DNA of 40,815 nt from Natrinema pallidum DSM 3751 (GCF_000337615.1 NZ_AOII01000089.1:10738-51552), one strand, 5' to 3'; positions 1 through 8,604 are shown, numbered from the stretch's first letter. Numbers and translations: made by a program. The notes: a model not told the origin generated them from the letters alone.

Positions 1-18
1 GATGTGTATAAGAGACAG
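1..18. other. Sequencing adapter remnant (Tn5/Nextera mosaic end)
   Basis: The first 18 bases match 18 of the 19 bases of the Tn5 transposase mosaic end used in Nextera libraries, missing only the leading A. A haloarchaeal genome is not expected to carry this string, and it sits exactly at the window edge. It is best read as untrimmed adapter at a contig end. Any feature that crosses it is unreliable. Confidence 0.9.
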
Positions 19-367
19 ACATCGATCTGTGTGTCCTACGTCGTGAACCGGTATAGTAGTTCCCATCCGAACCGGGTAACACTGTGTTATCAGGCTTCGG
101 CAGGCCGCTCGAGTCGGCCCCAGTCGCGGACCGGTCGTCTCGAGATCGACGCTGACCGCGGCGGGGTACCGTCTCGGCCGTTCTCGAGCGCGATGGCTCG
201 AGTTCGATCGATTACTCGGGTGAGAGAGGGGCGGAGCGTCGAACATCGGCGTCCGGCCACCGGCCGGCAGCGACGGCACCGCAGTGAAAGAGTCGATTCG
301 CTTCGGATGGGACACCGCTGTACGCGGGTTCCGATGGCGCTTACTCGTGCCGCCCGCTTCGAATCGG
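19..367. other. Intergenic stretch, nothing recognised
   Basis: No reading frame here has convincing haloarchaeal codon use or a recognisable domain. The long open frames that cross it are Arg- and Pro-rich shadows. It follows the stop codon of the minus-strand thioesterase and would hold that gene's terminator, but no clear T-run or hairpin is seen. Confidence 0.4.
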
Positions 368-817
368 TCAGTCGGCCCGACCCAGATCGTCCGCGAGCGC
401 CTCCCGCCGAAGCCGTTCACCCTCCTCGGTGTCGACGGTCAACTCGGGTACCGTCGTCGGCGTGTTGTCCTCGTCGATCGCGACGTAGACGAAGTACGAT
501 TCGGTGGTCCGCTCGCGCTCGTGGGTCTGGAGGTTTTCCCGCTCGGCGATCAGACGGACTTTCACGCTCGAGGTGCCCGCATCGTACACGTAGGCGGTGA
601 TGTACGCCGTGTCGCCGACTGGGATCGGCCGCTCGAAGTTCATCTGATTGACCCGCGCGGTGACACACATCTCGCCGGCAAATCGCATCGCGCTCATCGC
701 GCCCACTTCGTCCATCCACTTCATCACGTTGCCCCCGTGGGCCACGTCGAGCATGTTGGCGTGGTTCGGCTGGACCATCTCGCGGTTCTCGATAACCGTC
801 TCCCGTAAGGCCGTCAT
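368..817 (-). CDS. Acyl-CoA thioesterase, hotdog fold (4HBT family)
   Basis: A 149-residue protein with the usual single-hotdog length. Near residues 16-45 it has the acyl-CoA thioesterase signature: HANMLDVAHGGNVMKWMDE, in which N, GG and the Asp line the active site in YciA/BACH relatives. This is followed by MNFERPIPVGD, typical of the beta sheet. Such enzymes hydrolyse acyl-CoA to free acid plus CoA in the cytoplasm as homo-oligomers. The chain-length preference cannot be read from sequence. It is divergent from the traB-like gene and stands alone. The start at 817 gives the expected N-terminal length. Confidence 0.85.
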   Translation of the reverse strand: MTALRETVIENREMVQPNHANMLDVAHGGNVMKWMDEVGAMSAMRFAGEMCVTARVNQMNFERPIPVGDTAYITAYVYDAGTSSVKVRLIAERENLQTHERERTTESYFVYVAIDEDNTPTTVPELTVDTEEGERLRREALADDLGRAD

Positions 818-970
818 TGGCCGGTATTACCCGACGGCACCAATCAGTCTTGCTTTCACCGGTCGGCGTCGGCTGACGGCCCCGATGGCTCGACGGCGAG
901 ACTGTATTGACATTTGATATTCCTTCGCGGTCCGATACTGGTAAAAGTCGCCGCCGAGTTGGGGGGTATA

Positions 971-2743
971 ATGAGCGATGCAGGCGAGGCCGACGTGCCG
1001 GAGCCGCCAGCACCACCCGACGGCGACGGCGGCTCCGTCGAGGTCCTCGGCACGGCACACGTCTCGCAAGCGAGTGTCGACGAGGTCCGCGAGACGGTCG
1101 CCAGCGAGGACCCGGACGTCGTCGCCGTCGAACTGGATGAAGGGCGCTACCGCCAGATGCAGGGCGGGACGCCGGACGACATCGAAGCGGGAGACCTCCT
1201 CTCCGGCAACACCGTCTTCCAGTTTCTGGCCTACTGGATGCTATCGTACGTCCAGTCGCGGCTCGGCGATCAGTTCGACATCGAGCCCGGTGCCGACATG
1301 CGGGCCGCCATCGAGGCCGCCGAAACGAACGGCAGCGGCGTTGCCCTGGTCGATCGGGACATTCAGGTAACGATCCAGCGATTCTGGAGTCGGCTATCGG
1401 TCATGGAGAAACTGAAGATGGTCGGCGGGCTCGCGCTCGGCATCACCGACCCCCGCACGCTCGGGCTCACCGCGGGTGCCGTCACCGGCGCGTTGCTCGG
1501 CTTTCTCGTCGCCGTCTTTCTCGCCCCGATACTCGGCGTCGGCGACCTCCTGTTGGTCGGGCTCACCGATCCCACGACGCTTCAGTACATCGGCGGCGGC
1601 GCACTCGGCGCGCTCGGCGGCGCGTTCCTCGGTCTCCTCTTTTTACCCTCCTTCGAGTCCGCCGGCCGATACACCGGCGGCTACCTCTCCGGGTTTTCGA
1701 CGCGGATCCTCGCGGGGATCGGACTCGGCATCGCTGGCTGTCTCACGCTGATCGCGACCGGAACCTTCGTCGGGCCGTTCTCGGCTGCGACCGTCGAAAG
1801 CGCCGGCGTCTCCGCGGTCCGGGGGACGGCCGGAACGCTGGCCGGCCTCGGTGTCGGCGTTACGCTCGGTGCCGTCCTCGGGCTCGCGCTCGACGGGCTC
1901 GGTGGTGACGTCGAGGAGATCGAGGAGGTCGACATCGAGGAGATGACCGACGGCAACGTCGTCGACGCGATGATGGAGGAGTTCCGCCAGTTCAGTCCGG
2001 GCGGCGCGAACGCCCTGATCGACGAACGGGACGCGTACATCGCGCACAACCTCCACGAACTCCGTGAACAGGGGTACGACGTTCTCGCCGTCGTCGGTGC
2101 CGGTCATAAGGCCGGCATCGAACGACACCTGCTGAATCCCGACGAGATCCCCACCCTCGAGTCGCTCTCCGGAACCGCCTCGAGCCGCCGATTCTCGCCG
2201 CTGAAAGTCGTCGGCTACCTCGTCATGGTCGGCTTCCTCGGGTTCTTCTTCCTGCTGATCATGGCCGGGGTCAGGAACACGTTCCTGCTGAAGTTGTTCG
2301 CCGCTTGGTTCCTGTTCAACGGGCTCTTCGCGTTCACGCTGGCGCGGCTGGCCGGCGCACGTTGGACCAGCGCGGGCGTCGGCGGCGCGGTCGCCTGGCT
2401 GACGAGCATCAACCCACTGCTCGCACCCGGCTGGTTCGCCGGCTACGTCGAACTCAAACATCGCCCGGTCAACGTGCGGGACATCCAGACGCTCAACGAG
2501 ATCGTCGGCGACACCGAGCGACCGGTCGGCGAGGCACTCGAGGACATGTTTAACGTCCCGCTGTTCCGGCTGATAATGATCGTCGCGCTCACGAACATCG
2601 GCAGCATGATCGCGACGGGGCTGTTCCCGTTCGTGATCCTGCCGTGGCTGGCTCCCGATATCGGCGGCGTCGATGTGCTCATGGGGCAGTTGCTCCAGGG
2701 AGCCCAGAACAGTCTCGAGTTGATTCGGGGGCTGCTATCGTGA
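971..2743 (+). CDS. TraB/PrgY-family membrane protein
   Basis: About 590 residues. The N-terminal TraB domain opens with VEVLGTAHVSQASVDEV and DPDVVAVELDEGRY, and its last strand and helix (VLAVVGAGHKAGIERHL) lie near residue 375. A block of hydrophobic Gly/Ala-rich segments (about residues 150-310) is inserted between them. A second membrane domain (about 410-590) follows. TraB/PrgY proteins were linked to pheromone shutdown in Enterococcus and share a fold with TIKI-type metalloproteases, but the archaeal role is unknown. The conserved GTAH and E motifs are intact. I chose the ATG at 971 over an upstream start because the family begins near GTAH and an AT-rich element lies about 27 bases upstream (940-948). 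Its stop overlaps the next gene's GTG, so the two are coupled. Confidence 0.85.
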   Translation: MSDAGEADVPEPPAPPDGDGGSVEVLGTAHVSQASVDEVRETVASEDPDVVAVELDEGRYRQMQGGTPDDIEAGDLLSGNTVFQFLAYWMLSYVQSRLGDQFDIEPGADMRAAIEAAETNGSGVALVDRDIQVTIQRFWSRLSVMEKLKMVGGLALGITDPRTLGLTAGAVTGALLGFLVAVFLAPILGVGDLLLVGLTDPTTLQYIGGGALGALGGAFLGLLFLPSFESAGRYTGGYLSGFSTRILAGIGLGIAGCLTLIATGTFVGPFSAATVESAGVSAVRGTAGTLAGLGVGVTLGAVLGLALDGLGGDVEEIEEVDIEEMTDGNVVDAMMEEFRQFSPGGANALIDERDAYIAHNLHELREQGYDVLAVVGAGHKAGIERHLLNPDEIPTLESLSGTASSRRFSPLKVVGYLVMVGFLGFFFLLIMAGVRNTFLLKLFAAWFLFNGLFAFTLARLAGARWTSAGVGGAVAWLTSINPLLAPGWFAGYVELKHRPVNVRDIQTLNEIVGDTERPVGEALEDMFNVPLFRLIMIVALTNIGSMIATGLFPFVILPWLAPDIGGVDVLMGQLLQGAQNSLELIRGLLS

Positions 2744-3372
2744 GCTATCGCACCGCTCGGCAGTCCGATCCCGAACTGCGCTTTAGCGACACGGAGATCC
2801 GCGATCTCGCGATCGCGTGGGTCACGCTCAGCATCGCGTTCGCGCTGTTGTTCGCACCGGTTCACCGCGGCAAAAGTATCGGCGCGTTCATCACGATGGT
2901 CGGGCTGAGCCTCGTGACCGTCGGCGTCGCGTTCCTCCTCCACGAGATCGCACACAAGGTCATCGCGACCGAACACGGCCAGATCGCCGAGTTCCGAGCC
3001 GACTACCAGATGCTGTTCCTGGCGGTCATGGGGGCGCTCGTCGGCTTCCTCTTTGCCGCACCCGGAGCCGTCTACCACCGTGGACAGGTGACCCAACGCG
3101 AGAACGGCCTGATCGCGCTCGCGGGCCCGGTGACGAACCTCCTGTTAGCGCTGCTGTTCCTCACGCTGGTGATCCTCCCCGAGCCGTTCGGGACGATCGG
3201 CCAGATGGGGATCTGGATCAACCTCTTCCTCGCAGCGTTCAATATGATCCCGTTCGGCCCGCTGGATGGCAAGTCCGTCCTCGAGTGGCACAAGGGGGTC
3301 TTCGCAATCGTCTTCGTCCCGACGGTGCTGCTCGCGGCGTACGTGATCGTGTTCGTCGGCCCATTCAGGTAA
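2740..3372 (+). CDS. Site-2-type zinc metalloprotease (M50 family)
   Basis: A 210-residue membrane protein starting at a GTG that overlaps the previous gene's TGA (GTGA). It has the HExxH zinc motif as HEIAH at residues 68-72 within a hydrophobic segment. The second M50 motif, NMIPFGPLDG, is at about 168-177, where Asp176 would be the third zinc ligand. GPVTNLLLALL at about 129-139 is also typical. No PDZ or CBS domain is attached, so this is a minimal M50 protease that would cut substrates inside the membrane. Translational coupling to the TraB-type protein suggests joint expression and perhaps a physical complex. That partnership is inference. Confidence 0.88.
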   Translation: MSYRTARQSDPELRFSDTEIRDLAIAWVTLSIAFALLFAPVHRGKSIGAFITMVGLSLVTVGVAFLLHEIAHKVIATEHGQIAEFRADYQMLFLAVMGALVGFLFAAPGAVYHRGQVTQRENGLIALAGPVTNLLLALLFLTLVILPEPFGTIGQMGIWINLFLAAFNMIPFGPLDGKSVLEWHKGVFAIVFVPTVLLAAYVIVFVGPFR

Positions 3373-3459
3373 CGCCGACCACTGCGGTCGCTCGCGCGGT
3401 CCCACGGGCGTCTCGAACGGACCGGTGACCTTTTGCTCGCGCCGGGAGGTGCTTCCAGT

Positions 3460-4455
3460 ATGACCGACACGGACGACGAGAGAGGCGACGCGGAGGGACT
3501 CACCTACGCCGAGACCGGCGTCGACATCGACGCCAGCGAGGACGCGACGGCGGCGCTGCTCGAGGCCTTCGGCAGCGACCTCCGGACCGAGTACGCTGGG
3601 CTGCTCGATATCGGCGACCGGTATCTCGCGTTGGCGACCGACGGCGTCGGGACGAAACTGCTCGTCGCCGAAGCGATCGAGGACTTCTCGACGATCGGCA
3701 TCGACTGCATCGCGATGAACGTCAACGATCTCGTCGCGGCGGGGGTCGAGCCGGTCGCGTTCGTCGACTACCTCGCGATCGACGAGCCGGACGAGGAACT
3801 GACCAACCAGATCGGCGAGGGGCTCGCGGTGGGACTCGAGCAGGCCGATCTCACCATGCTCGGCGGCGAAACGGCGGTCATGCCCGAGGTGGTGAAGGGG
3901 TTCGACCTCGCGGGAACCTGTGTCGGACTCGCCGGAAAGGACGACATTTTCGACGGCGACGCGCGAGTCGGCGACGCGCTCGTCGGGTTTCCGTCGAACG
4001 GGATCCACTCGAACGGGCTGACTCTCGCTCGCGAGGCGGTGACTCGGACCCACGACTACACGGACGAGTTCCCGCTAGACCCGGAGAAAACGATTGGTGA
4101 GGAACTGCTGCGACCGACCCGGATCTACACCGACTTGCTCGAGCCGATGCGCGATCACGACGTCCACGCGGCGGCTCACGTCACGGGCGGGGGGTGGACG
4201 AACCTGCTGCGGATGGGCGACCACAGGTACGATATCGAGGCACCACTCCCGGCCCAGCCGATCTTCGAGTTCGTCCAGGCGGAGGGGAGCGTGACCGACG
4301 CGGAGATGCATCGGACGTTCAATATGGGGACCGGGTTCGTCGTCGCGCTGCCCGAGGACCGGGCCGAGGAGTTGGCCGCGGTGACCGATGGCCAGGTCAT
4401 TGGACGCGTCACGGAGGGCGAGACGGTCGAGATCCGTGGGCTCTCGCTGTCCTGA
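3460..4455 (+). CDS. purM: Phosphoribosylformylglycinamidine cyclo-ligase
   Basis: A 331-residue protein close to the usual PurM length. It catalyses the ATP-dependent closure of FGAM to AIR in purine synthesis. Diagnostic stretches are LTYAETGVDIDA at the N terminus, LATDGVGTKL (about residues 59-68), the GIDCIAMNVNDLVAAG and FVDYLA block, the LGGETAVMP loop, PSNGIHSNGLTLAR, and HVTGGGWTNLLRM. All blocks of the PurM N- and C-domains are present. The ATG at 3460 lies 87 bases after the protease stop. The first ten residues are acidic and variable, so a slightly later start cannot be excluded. No other purine gene is nearby. Confidence 0.96.
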   Translation: MTDTDDERGDAEGLTYAETGVDIDASEDATAALLEAFGSDLRTEYAGLLDIGDRYLALATDGVGTKLLVAEAIEDFSTIGIDCIAMNVNDLVAAGVEPVAFVDYLAIDEPDEELTNQIGEGLAVGLEQADLTMLGGETAVMPEVVKGFDLAGTCVGLAGKDDIFDGDARVGDALVGFPSNGIHSNGLTLAREAVTRTHDYTDEFPLDPEKTIGEELLRPTRIYTDLLEPMRDHDVHAAAHVTGGGWTNLLRMGDHRYDIEAPLPAQPIFEFVQAEGSVTDAEMHRTFNMGTGFVVALPEDRAEELAAVTDGQVIGRVTEGETVEIRGLSLS

Positions 4456-4727
4456 ACCGAGCCGACGCGCCGGCTTTCTCGAGACGGCGCCGACAGCACG
4501 GCGACCGAGTCCGTCGGTCCGGTAGGATCGAACCGGCGGATGGTCGCCACTGGACCGACCGACACACCCATCGTACCCCCATCATGCGAGCAGGTGAACA
4601 CCGAGGGACGGTTGCGACGATAGTGTGATGAAACGACCCAACGAAAGTTGTGTGGTAACATGGTTCGTAGCACCCGATAGCGGCGGGGTCGCATCGCGGA
4701 CTCCGGAATAGCAGCCACGACTCGAGC

Positions 4728-4859
4728 ATGAAAGGGATACGCTGTCCGAACTGCAAGGGGAACGCCGGAACCGAGATCGACGGGGAGCTGTTGGGGCCGG
4801 GGATCAACCGAACGTTCGAATGCGAACGCTGTGGCCACACGTGGGAACTCGTCGTCTAA
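4728..4859 (+). CDS. Zinc-ribbon microprotein (43 aa)
   Basis: ATG 4728 to TAA 4859 encodes 43 residues with two knuckles, CPNC at 6-9 and CERC at 32-35, flanking the acidic spacer EIDGELLGPGINR. The C terminus is GHTWELVV. The spacing is that of a single-zinc ribbon as in the TFIIS/RPB9-like fold. Haloarchaea encode many such one-domain zinc-finger microproteins, some with roles in biofilm or motility, but the role of this one is unknown. It is convergent with the macro-domain gene 27 bases away. No clear TATA box is seen upstream. Confidence 0.75.
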   Translation: MKGIRCPNCKGNAGTEIDGELLGPGINRTFECERCGHTWELVV

Positions 4860-4886
4860 GGCGACCGCTCACACCGTCGGTGCCGT

Positions 4887-5402
4887 TCACCGATTCGGAT
4901 TGCTCTTCTCGGAGTTCCCGGTCGCCGTTCGAAGGACATCGTACTCCTCGTCGCCGTAGGCGATCAACTGGACGGTTGAGAGCGTCTCGGGCTCGTACCG
5001 CTCGAGTTCCGCGCCGATGATCTCGGCCCCCGCCGCGAGATCGAAGCCGGCGATCCCACAGCCCAGCGCCGGGAGGACGAGCGATTCGCAACCGAGTGCG
5101 TCCGCCCGCTCGAGCGCGTGTCGCGTCGCGTCTCGAATGCTATCCGCCGTCGCCTCGCCGCCATGCGGCATCGCTGCGGCGTGGATGACGTGGTCGGCCT
5201 CGAGGTCGTAGGCGTCGGTGACCGCGACCGCGCCGAGGTCGATCGGTCCCGTTGCCATCGCCTCCTCGGCGATCCCCTCGCCCGCACCGCGACGGAGCGC
5301 GCCGGCGACGCCGGACCCCATCCGAAGGCTGGTGTTGGCCGCGTTGACGAGCGCGTCGGCGGACTGTGCGGCGATGTCGCCTTGAACGATGTCGTACTGC
5401 AT
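4887..5402 (-). CDS. Macro-domain protein (ADP-ribose binding or hydrolase)
   Basis: A 171-residue single macro domain. Residues 1-35 read IVQGDIAAQSADALVNAANTSLRMGSGVAGALRR, the ADP-ribose-binding start with the NAAN motif and the GxGVAGAL loop. VIHAAAMPH, then LVLPALGCGIAGFDL (about 108-122), form the phosphate-binding loop. Macro domains bind ADP-ribose or O-acetyl-ADP-ribose and often remove ADP-ribose from proteins or ADP-ribose-1''-phosphate. It lies 58 bases downstream of the 105-residue gene on the same strand and has no obvious promoter of its own, so it is probably co-transcribed. The last ten residues are hydrophilic and variable. Confidence 0.9.
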   Translation of the reverse strand: MQYDIVQGDIAAQSADALVNAANTSLRMGSGVAGALRRGAGEGIAEEAMATGPIDLGAVAVTDAYDLEADHVIHAAAMPHGGEATADSIRDATRHALERADALGCESLVLPALGCGIAGFDLAAGAEIIGAELERYEPETLSTVQLIAYGDEEYDVLRTATGNSEKSNPNR

Positions 5403-5460
5403 ATGCGCCGCTTCCTGATCGACGCCAATGAAGCTGACTCCGGCGGATAGCGCCGTCGGC

Positions 5461-5778
5461 TCAGTCCGTTCTGACCCAGTCGTCCGGCACCGGCCGGGTC
5501 TCGATATCCGCGTTCGCGATCCCGTAGAACTTCTCGCGGCCGACCGGCGTGCGAAGTCGGAGGACGCAGGTGTAGTCGGTCACCTCGAAGGCAGTCACCG
5601 AGCGGGCGGACCGTTGATGGGCGAATCGGAAGAGCTGATCCGCGTCGGCGGTCACGCGGTTCCCGAGCGACCAACTGAGGGACTCGACGTGTCCCCGCTC
5701 GACACCAAAGAGGGACGCGATCAGTGGCCGACCGTGTCGGCCCAGTGTCCCCTGTGACCGGTTCTCGTGTGAACGCAT
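5461..5778 (-). CDS. Uncharacterised 105-aa protein upstream of the macro-domain gene
   Basis: I do not recognise this family. The protein is soluble, with a patterned C-terminal half: TAFEVTDYTCVLRLRTPVGREKFYGIANADI looks like an antiparallel beta sheet. Codon use is typical of the neighbours, which supports a real gene. An AT-rich element rich in A on the plus strand (5803-5811) sits about 27 bases upstream and could be the TATA box of a leaderless transcript covering this gene and the macro-domain gene. No catalytic motif is visible. Confidence 0.65.
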   Translation of the reverse strand: MRSHENRSQGTLGRHGRPLIASLFGVERGHVESLSWSLGNRVTADADQLFRFAHQRSARSVTAFEVTDYTCVLRLRTPVGREKFYGIANADIETRPVPDDWVRTD

Positions 5779-5967
5779 ACTGGAACGATATCACTGAGTC
5801 CCGAAAAAAGATACTATATTCGCATGAGCCGCGATCGCATGCTGGGTCGGTGAGCAGTGGCGAACCGGACGGCTCAGCGGTCGGTTCCGTGAACGATCGC
5901 AGCCACAGGAGATCAAGGGACGCCAACGGCATCTGTCCGGCCAGTGGTATCTCTGCCTTGCGCAGTC

Positions 5968-6007
5968 TTAGGTCGACCAAAACCTTTTTAGAATTAGGCT
6001 CACCTAA
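5968..6007 (+). promoter_or_regulatory. Leaderless promoter with two DtxR-like iron boxes
   Basis: TTAGGCTCACCTAA at 5994-6007 is a perfect TTAGG/CCTAA inverted repeat. TTAGGTCGACCAAA at 5968-5981 is the same box with one arm mismatch, 26 bases upstream. Between them is an AT-rich TATA element (about 5984-5991, ccttttta). Its distance to ATG 6017 predicts a leaderless start. The strong box lies between TATA and start, where a bound repressor would block transcription. DtxR-family metal regulators (Idr and SirR in haloarchaea) bind TTAGGNNNNCCTAA-like palindromes. Binding here is inference. Confidence 0.7.
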
Positions 6008-6016
6008 CTTCACCTG

Positions 6017-6184
6017 ATGGACGTACCCGCCCGCAGGGAGGAGCCCGAACTCGACGAGGAACTCGAGGAGCCGACGGCGGTCGTGAGCAGTCACGAGACC
6101 CGCCCCGGAAAGACCGTCTTTACCGAACGAAACAACAGCGATGGGTGGATCGCGACCGATCTCACCGTCGATCTCGAGCGGTAA
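6017..6184 (+). CDS. Small protein (55 aa), DUF7331-like, iron-box promoter
   Basis: ATG 6017 to TAA 6184 encodes 55 residues: an acidic N-terminal half (EEPELDEELEE) and a C-terminal stretch ending GWIATDLTVDLER. The GKTVFTERNNSDGWIATD pattern resembles the short haloarchaeal DUF7331 proteins, which end in a similar WI-(x)4-V motif. This is recollection, not a search. Its promoter carries a DtxR-like palindrome, suggesting expression when iron is low. It faces dpsA convergently, 139 bases away. The function is unknown. Confidence 0.65.
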   Translation: MDVPARREEPELDEELEEPTAVVSSHETRPGKTVFTERNNSDGWIATDLTVDLER

Positions 6185-6323
6185 CTGCGTCGGTACTCGT
6201 GGCGCGTGAGTTCGCGACCGGAACCGGCCGCGAACGTCGCCGTCACGCGTGCTCGGCGACGAAAAACTGTCTGCCGTCTTCGATCGTCGACGGGCCCGTT
6301 CTGGACCCGCTCGCCGACGTCGC

Positions 6324-6869
6324 TCAGTGAGTCGCTTCCTCGAGCACCAGGGTATCGCCTTCGAGGTAGTGCTCGAAGTGGTGCCCGTCCTCCTCGAGTT
6401 CGACGAGGATCTCGCGCAGGATCTCGGCGGTCGCGTGGTCGCCGAGGTTCTCCGCGAGTTCGATGCTGCCGCGCATCGACTCGATGATGTCGCCGTAGAT
6501 TTCGAGGTCGTTTTCGAACATCGTGCGGACGTCGTAGACGTCTTCGCCCTCGAACTCGACGGTCGCGCGCTCCTCCTGGTTCGACGGCCCGGAGACCGGG
6601 ACGCCGCCGAGCGCCTGGGCGCGCTCGGCGATTTCGTCAGCGCCTTCCTCGACGTGTTCGTACGCCTCCTCCAGGAACTCGTGGAGGGGCAGGAACTCCG
6701 CACCCTCGACGACCCAGTGGTGTTTCTTCAACTGATGGTAGAGGACGTACGAGTTCGCCAGTTCCGTGTTCAGTGCGTCGACGATCTGCTCGGCTTTGTC
6801 CTGCTCGAGGCGAAGCGCGTTCTCCTCGACGCTGTCTGCCGATTGGCGGACGGTCTCTTGGGTGCTCAT
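6324..6869 (-). CDS. dpsA: DNA-protecting ferritin-like protein DpsA
   Basis: A 181-residue Dps family member that forms dodecamers, oxidises Fe(II) with hydrogen peroxide and stores the iron. The four-helix bundle spans about residues 15-175. The ferroxidase residues are visible: H51 in KKHHWVVEG, H63 in PLHEFLEEAYEHV, and D78 and E82 in ADEIAERAQALGG. Asp67 of the E. coli enzyme is Glu here. Haloarchaeal DpsA is known as an iron-storage, stress-induced protein. A minus-strand TATA-like ctttaag (6896-6903) lies about 30 bases before ATG 6869, so the message is probably leaderless. No perfect iron box is seen in its promoter. Confidence 0.96.
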   Translation of the reverse strand: MSTQETVRQSADSVEENALRLEQDKAEQIVDALNTELANSYVLYHQLKKHHWVVEGAEFLPLHEFLEEAYEHVEEGADEIAERAQALGGVPVSGPSNQEERATVEFEGEDVYDVRTMFENDLEIYGDIIESMRGSIELAENLGDHATAEILREILVELEEDGHHFEHYLEGDTLVLEEATH

Positions 6870-6893
6870 CCTATCTCTCAGTAGGTGCGCATT

Positions 6894-6903
6894 CCACTTA
6901 AAG
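6894..6903 (-). promoter_or_regulatory. Probable dpsA TATA box
   Basis: On the minus strand this reads ctttaagtgg, about 27-30 bases before the dpsA ATG. That is the usual haloarchaeal spacing for a leaderless start. The region further upstream (6911-6950) is AT-rich and holds a single TTTAGG half-site but no full iron palindrome. Confidence 0.5.
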
Positions 6904-7074
6904 ACTTCCCCTGAGAAAACATTTCTTTGTCATACCTAAAGAGAAATTTCGTGATGTGGGGCTAAGCTTGCGCATCAACCATAGTGAACGTGTTGCCGAA
7001 CGGCACCGTCAATATCGCCTTTGTTTTTTCGAGCCTGAGTAAACATTTTCAATGAGGGGGCCCAAGGAACTGGT

Positions 7075-8544
7075 ATGGCAACGAGAATCGCACAGCGGCG
7101 GGAGCGCATCTACGTCGACGGCGAGTGGCTCGAGACCGACGCCGAGTTGTCGGTCTCGGACCTCGCCGAGGGCGGGACGTTCGCACACGTCGCCGCCGCA
7201 GGGCCGACTGAGGCCCGCACTGCACTGGCCGCTGCCCACGAGATCAAACCCGAGCTACGCCAGACGACCGTCGTCGAGCGGGCCGCATGGTGTGAGACGA
7301 TCGCCGACCGACTCCGCGAACGCGAAGAGGAGATCGCCGAGGTCATCGTCCGGGAAGCCGGCAAACCGATCTCCTCGGCTCGCGGCGAGGTCGGCCAGGC
7401 CGCCGAACGCTTCGATCGAGCAGCCGAGGAAGCCCGCACCATCGTCAGCACCGGCGAGTACCGCGAGGGCTCGACCGAGGGCCACGAGGGCTGGCAGGCG
7501 ATCGTCAAACACGAGCCGATCGGCGCGGTGCTGTGTATCACGCCGTACAACTACCCGCTGGCGACGACGGCGCTGCAAGTCGCACCCGCGCTCGCGGCCG
7601 GGAACAGCGTCCTGCTCAAGCCAGCCAGCAAGACACCCATCTCGGCGGCGATCCTCGCCGACGTCATCGACGACGTCGACGGGATTCCGGACGGCGCGTT
7701 CAACTTCGTCCCCGGCGACGCCAGCGAGATCGGCGACGTCCTCTCGGGCGACGACCGCGTCAACGCGATCGCGATGACCGGCTCCTCGGGCGCGGGCAAA
7801 CACGTCGCCCGGGAGAGCGGGATGGTGAATCTGCACATGGAACTCGGCGGCAACGCCCCGGCGATCGTCTTCGACGACGCCGACCTCACCGACGTCGCGG
7901 GTAACTGCGCGAAGGGATCGTTCAAGTACGCCGGCCAGCGCTGCTCGGCGATCTCGCGCGTGCTCGCCCATGAATCGGTTCACGACGACCTCGTCGACCT
8001 GATCGACGGGCAGATGGACGCCTGGCAAGCCGGCGACCTCTTCGCGGAGGACACCGCCCTCGGCCCGCTGATCAGCGCCGATCAGGCCGATTGGGTCGAG
8101 ACGCTCGTCGAAGACGCCGTCGAGAAGGGCGCGGAGATCGTTCGCGGCGGCGAACGACGTGCCCCCGACGGCGTTCCGGACGAACTCGCCGATCAGTTCT
8201 TCGAACCGACGCTGCTCGCGAACGTCCCCCACGACGCCCGCATCGTCGACGAAGAACAGTTCGGCCCCATCGCCGCGATCACGACCTTCGAGGACGAAGC
8301 CGAGGCCCTCGAGATCGCGAACGGCTCCGACCTCGCGCTCGACGCGGCGGTCTTCACGAACGACTACAAGCGCGCGATGCGGCTGGCCGAGCGCGTCGAC
8401 GCCGGCGCGGTCCGAATCAACGGCGCGCCGAGCCACGGGCTGGGCGACGTTCCGTTCGGCGGCAACAAGGACTCGGGGATCGGCCGCGAGGGCCTCGACG
8501 CCTCGATCCACGCGATGATGCGCGAAAAGAGCATCATCCTGTAA
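7075..8544 (+). CDS. NAD(P)-dependent aldehyde dehydrogenase (GapN-like)
   Basis: A 489-residue complete ALDH. It has the cofactor loop motifs ITPYNYPL and KPASKTP, MTGSSGAGKHVA (Rossmann turn), catalytic base Glu256 in MELGGNAP, and nucleophile Cys290 in YAGQRCSA. EEQFGPIAAI and PFGGNKDSGIGREG form the C-terminal part. AGQRCSAISRVL is the form seen in non-phosphorylating glyceraldehyde-3-phosphate dehydrogenases and close relatives. This fits oxidation of GAP to 3-phosphoglycerate, but lactaldehyde or succinate-semialdehyde dehydrogenase cannot be excluded. A TATA-like aaacatttt at 7041-7049 lies about 28 bases before the ATG. A PfkB sugar kinase follows at 9840. Confidence 0.9.
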   Translation: MATRIAQRRERIYVDGEWLETDAELSVSDLAEGGTFAHVAAAGPTEARTALAAAHEIKPELRQTTVVERAAWCETIADRLREREEEIAEVIVREAGKPISSARGEVGQAAERFDRAAEEARTIVSTGEYREGSTEGHEGWQAIVKHEPIGAVLCITPYNYPLATTALQVAPALAAGNSVLLKPASKTPISAAILADVIDDVDGIPDGAFNFVPGDASEIGDVLSGDDRVNAIAMTGSSGAGKHVARESGMVNLHMELGGNAPAIVFDDADLTDVAGNCAKGSFKYAGQRCSAISRVLAHESVHDDLVDLIDGQMDAWQAGDLFAEDTALGPLISADQADWVETLVEDAVEKGAEIVRGGERRAPDGVPDELADQFFEPTLLANVPHDARIVDEEQFGPIAAITTFEDEAEALEIANGSDLALDAAVFTNDYKRAMRLAERVDAGAVRINGAPSHGLGDVPFGGNKDSGIGREGLDASIHAMMREKSIIL

Positions 8545-8604
8545 GTCGGCAGCCACCACTGCCAGCCGTCCTGTCGGATCGGTCTCGAATCCATCTGCCC
8601 GTCC

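Noticed and set aside
4..600. 198-codon frame at the left edge
   Set aside because: It starts inside the adapter, is Arg/Ser/Pro-rich, and overlaps the thioesterase gene on the other strand.
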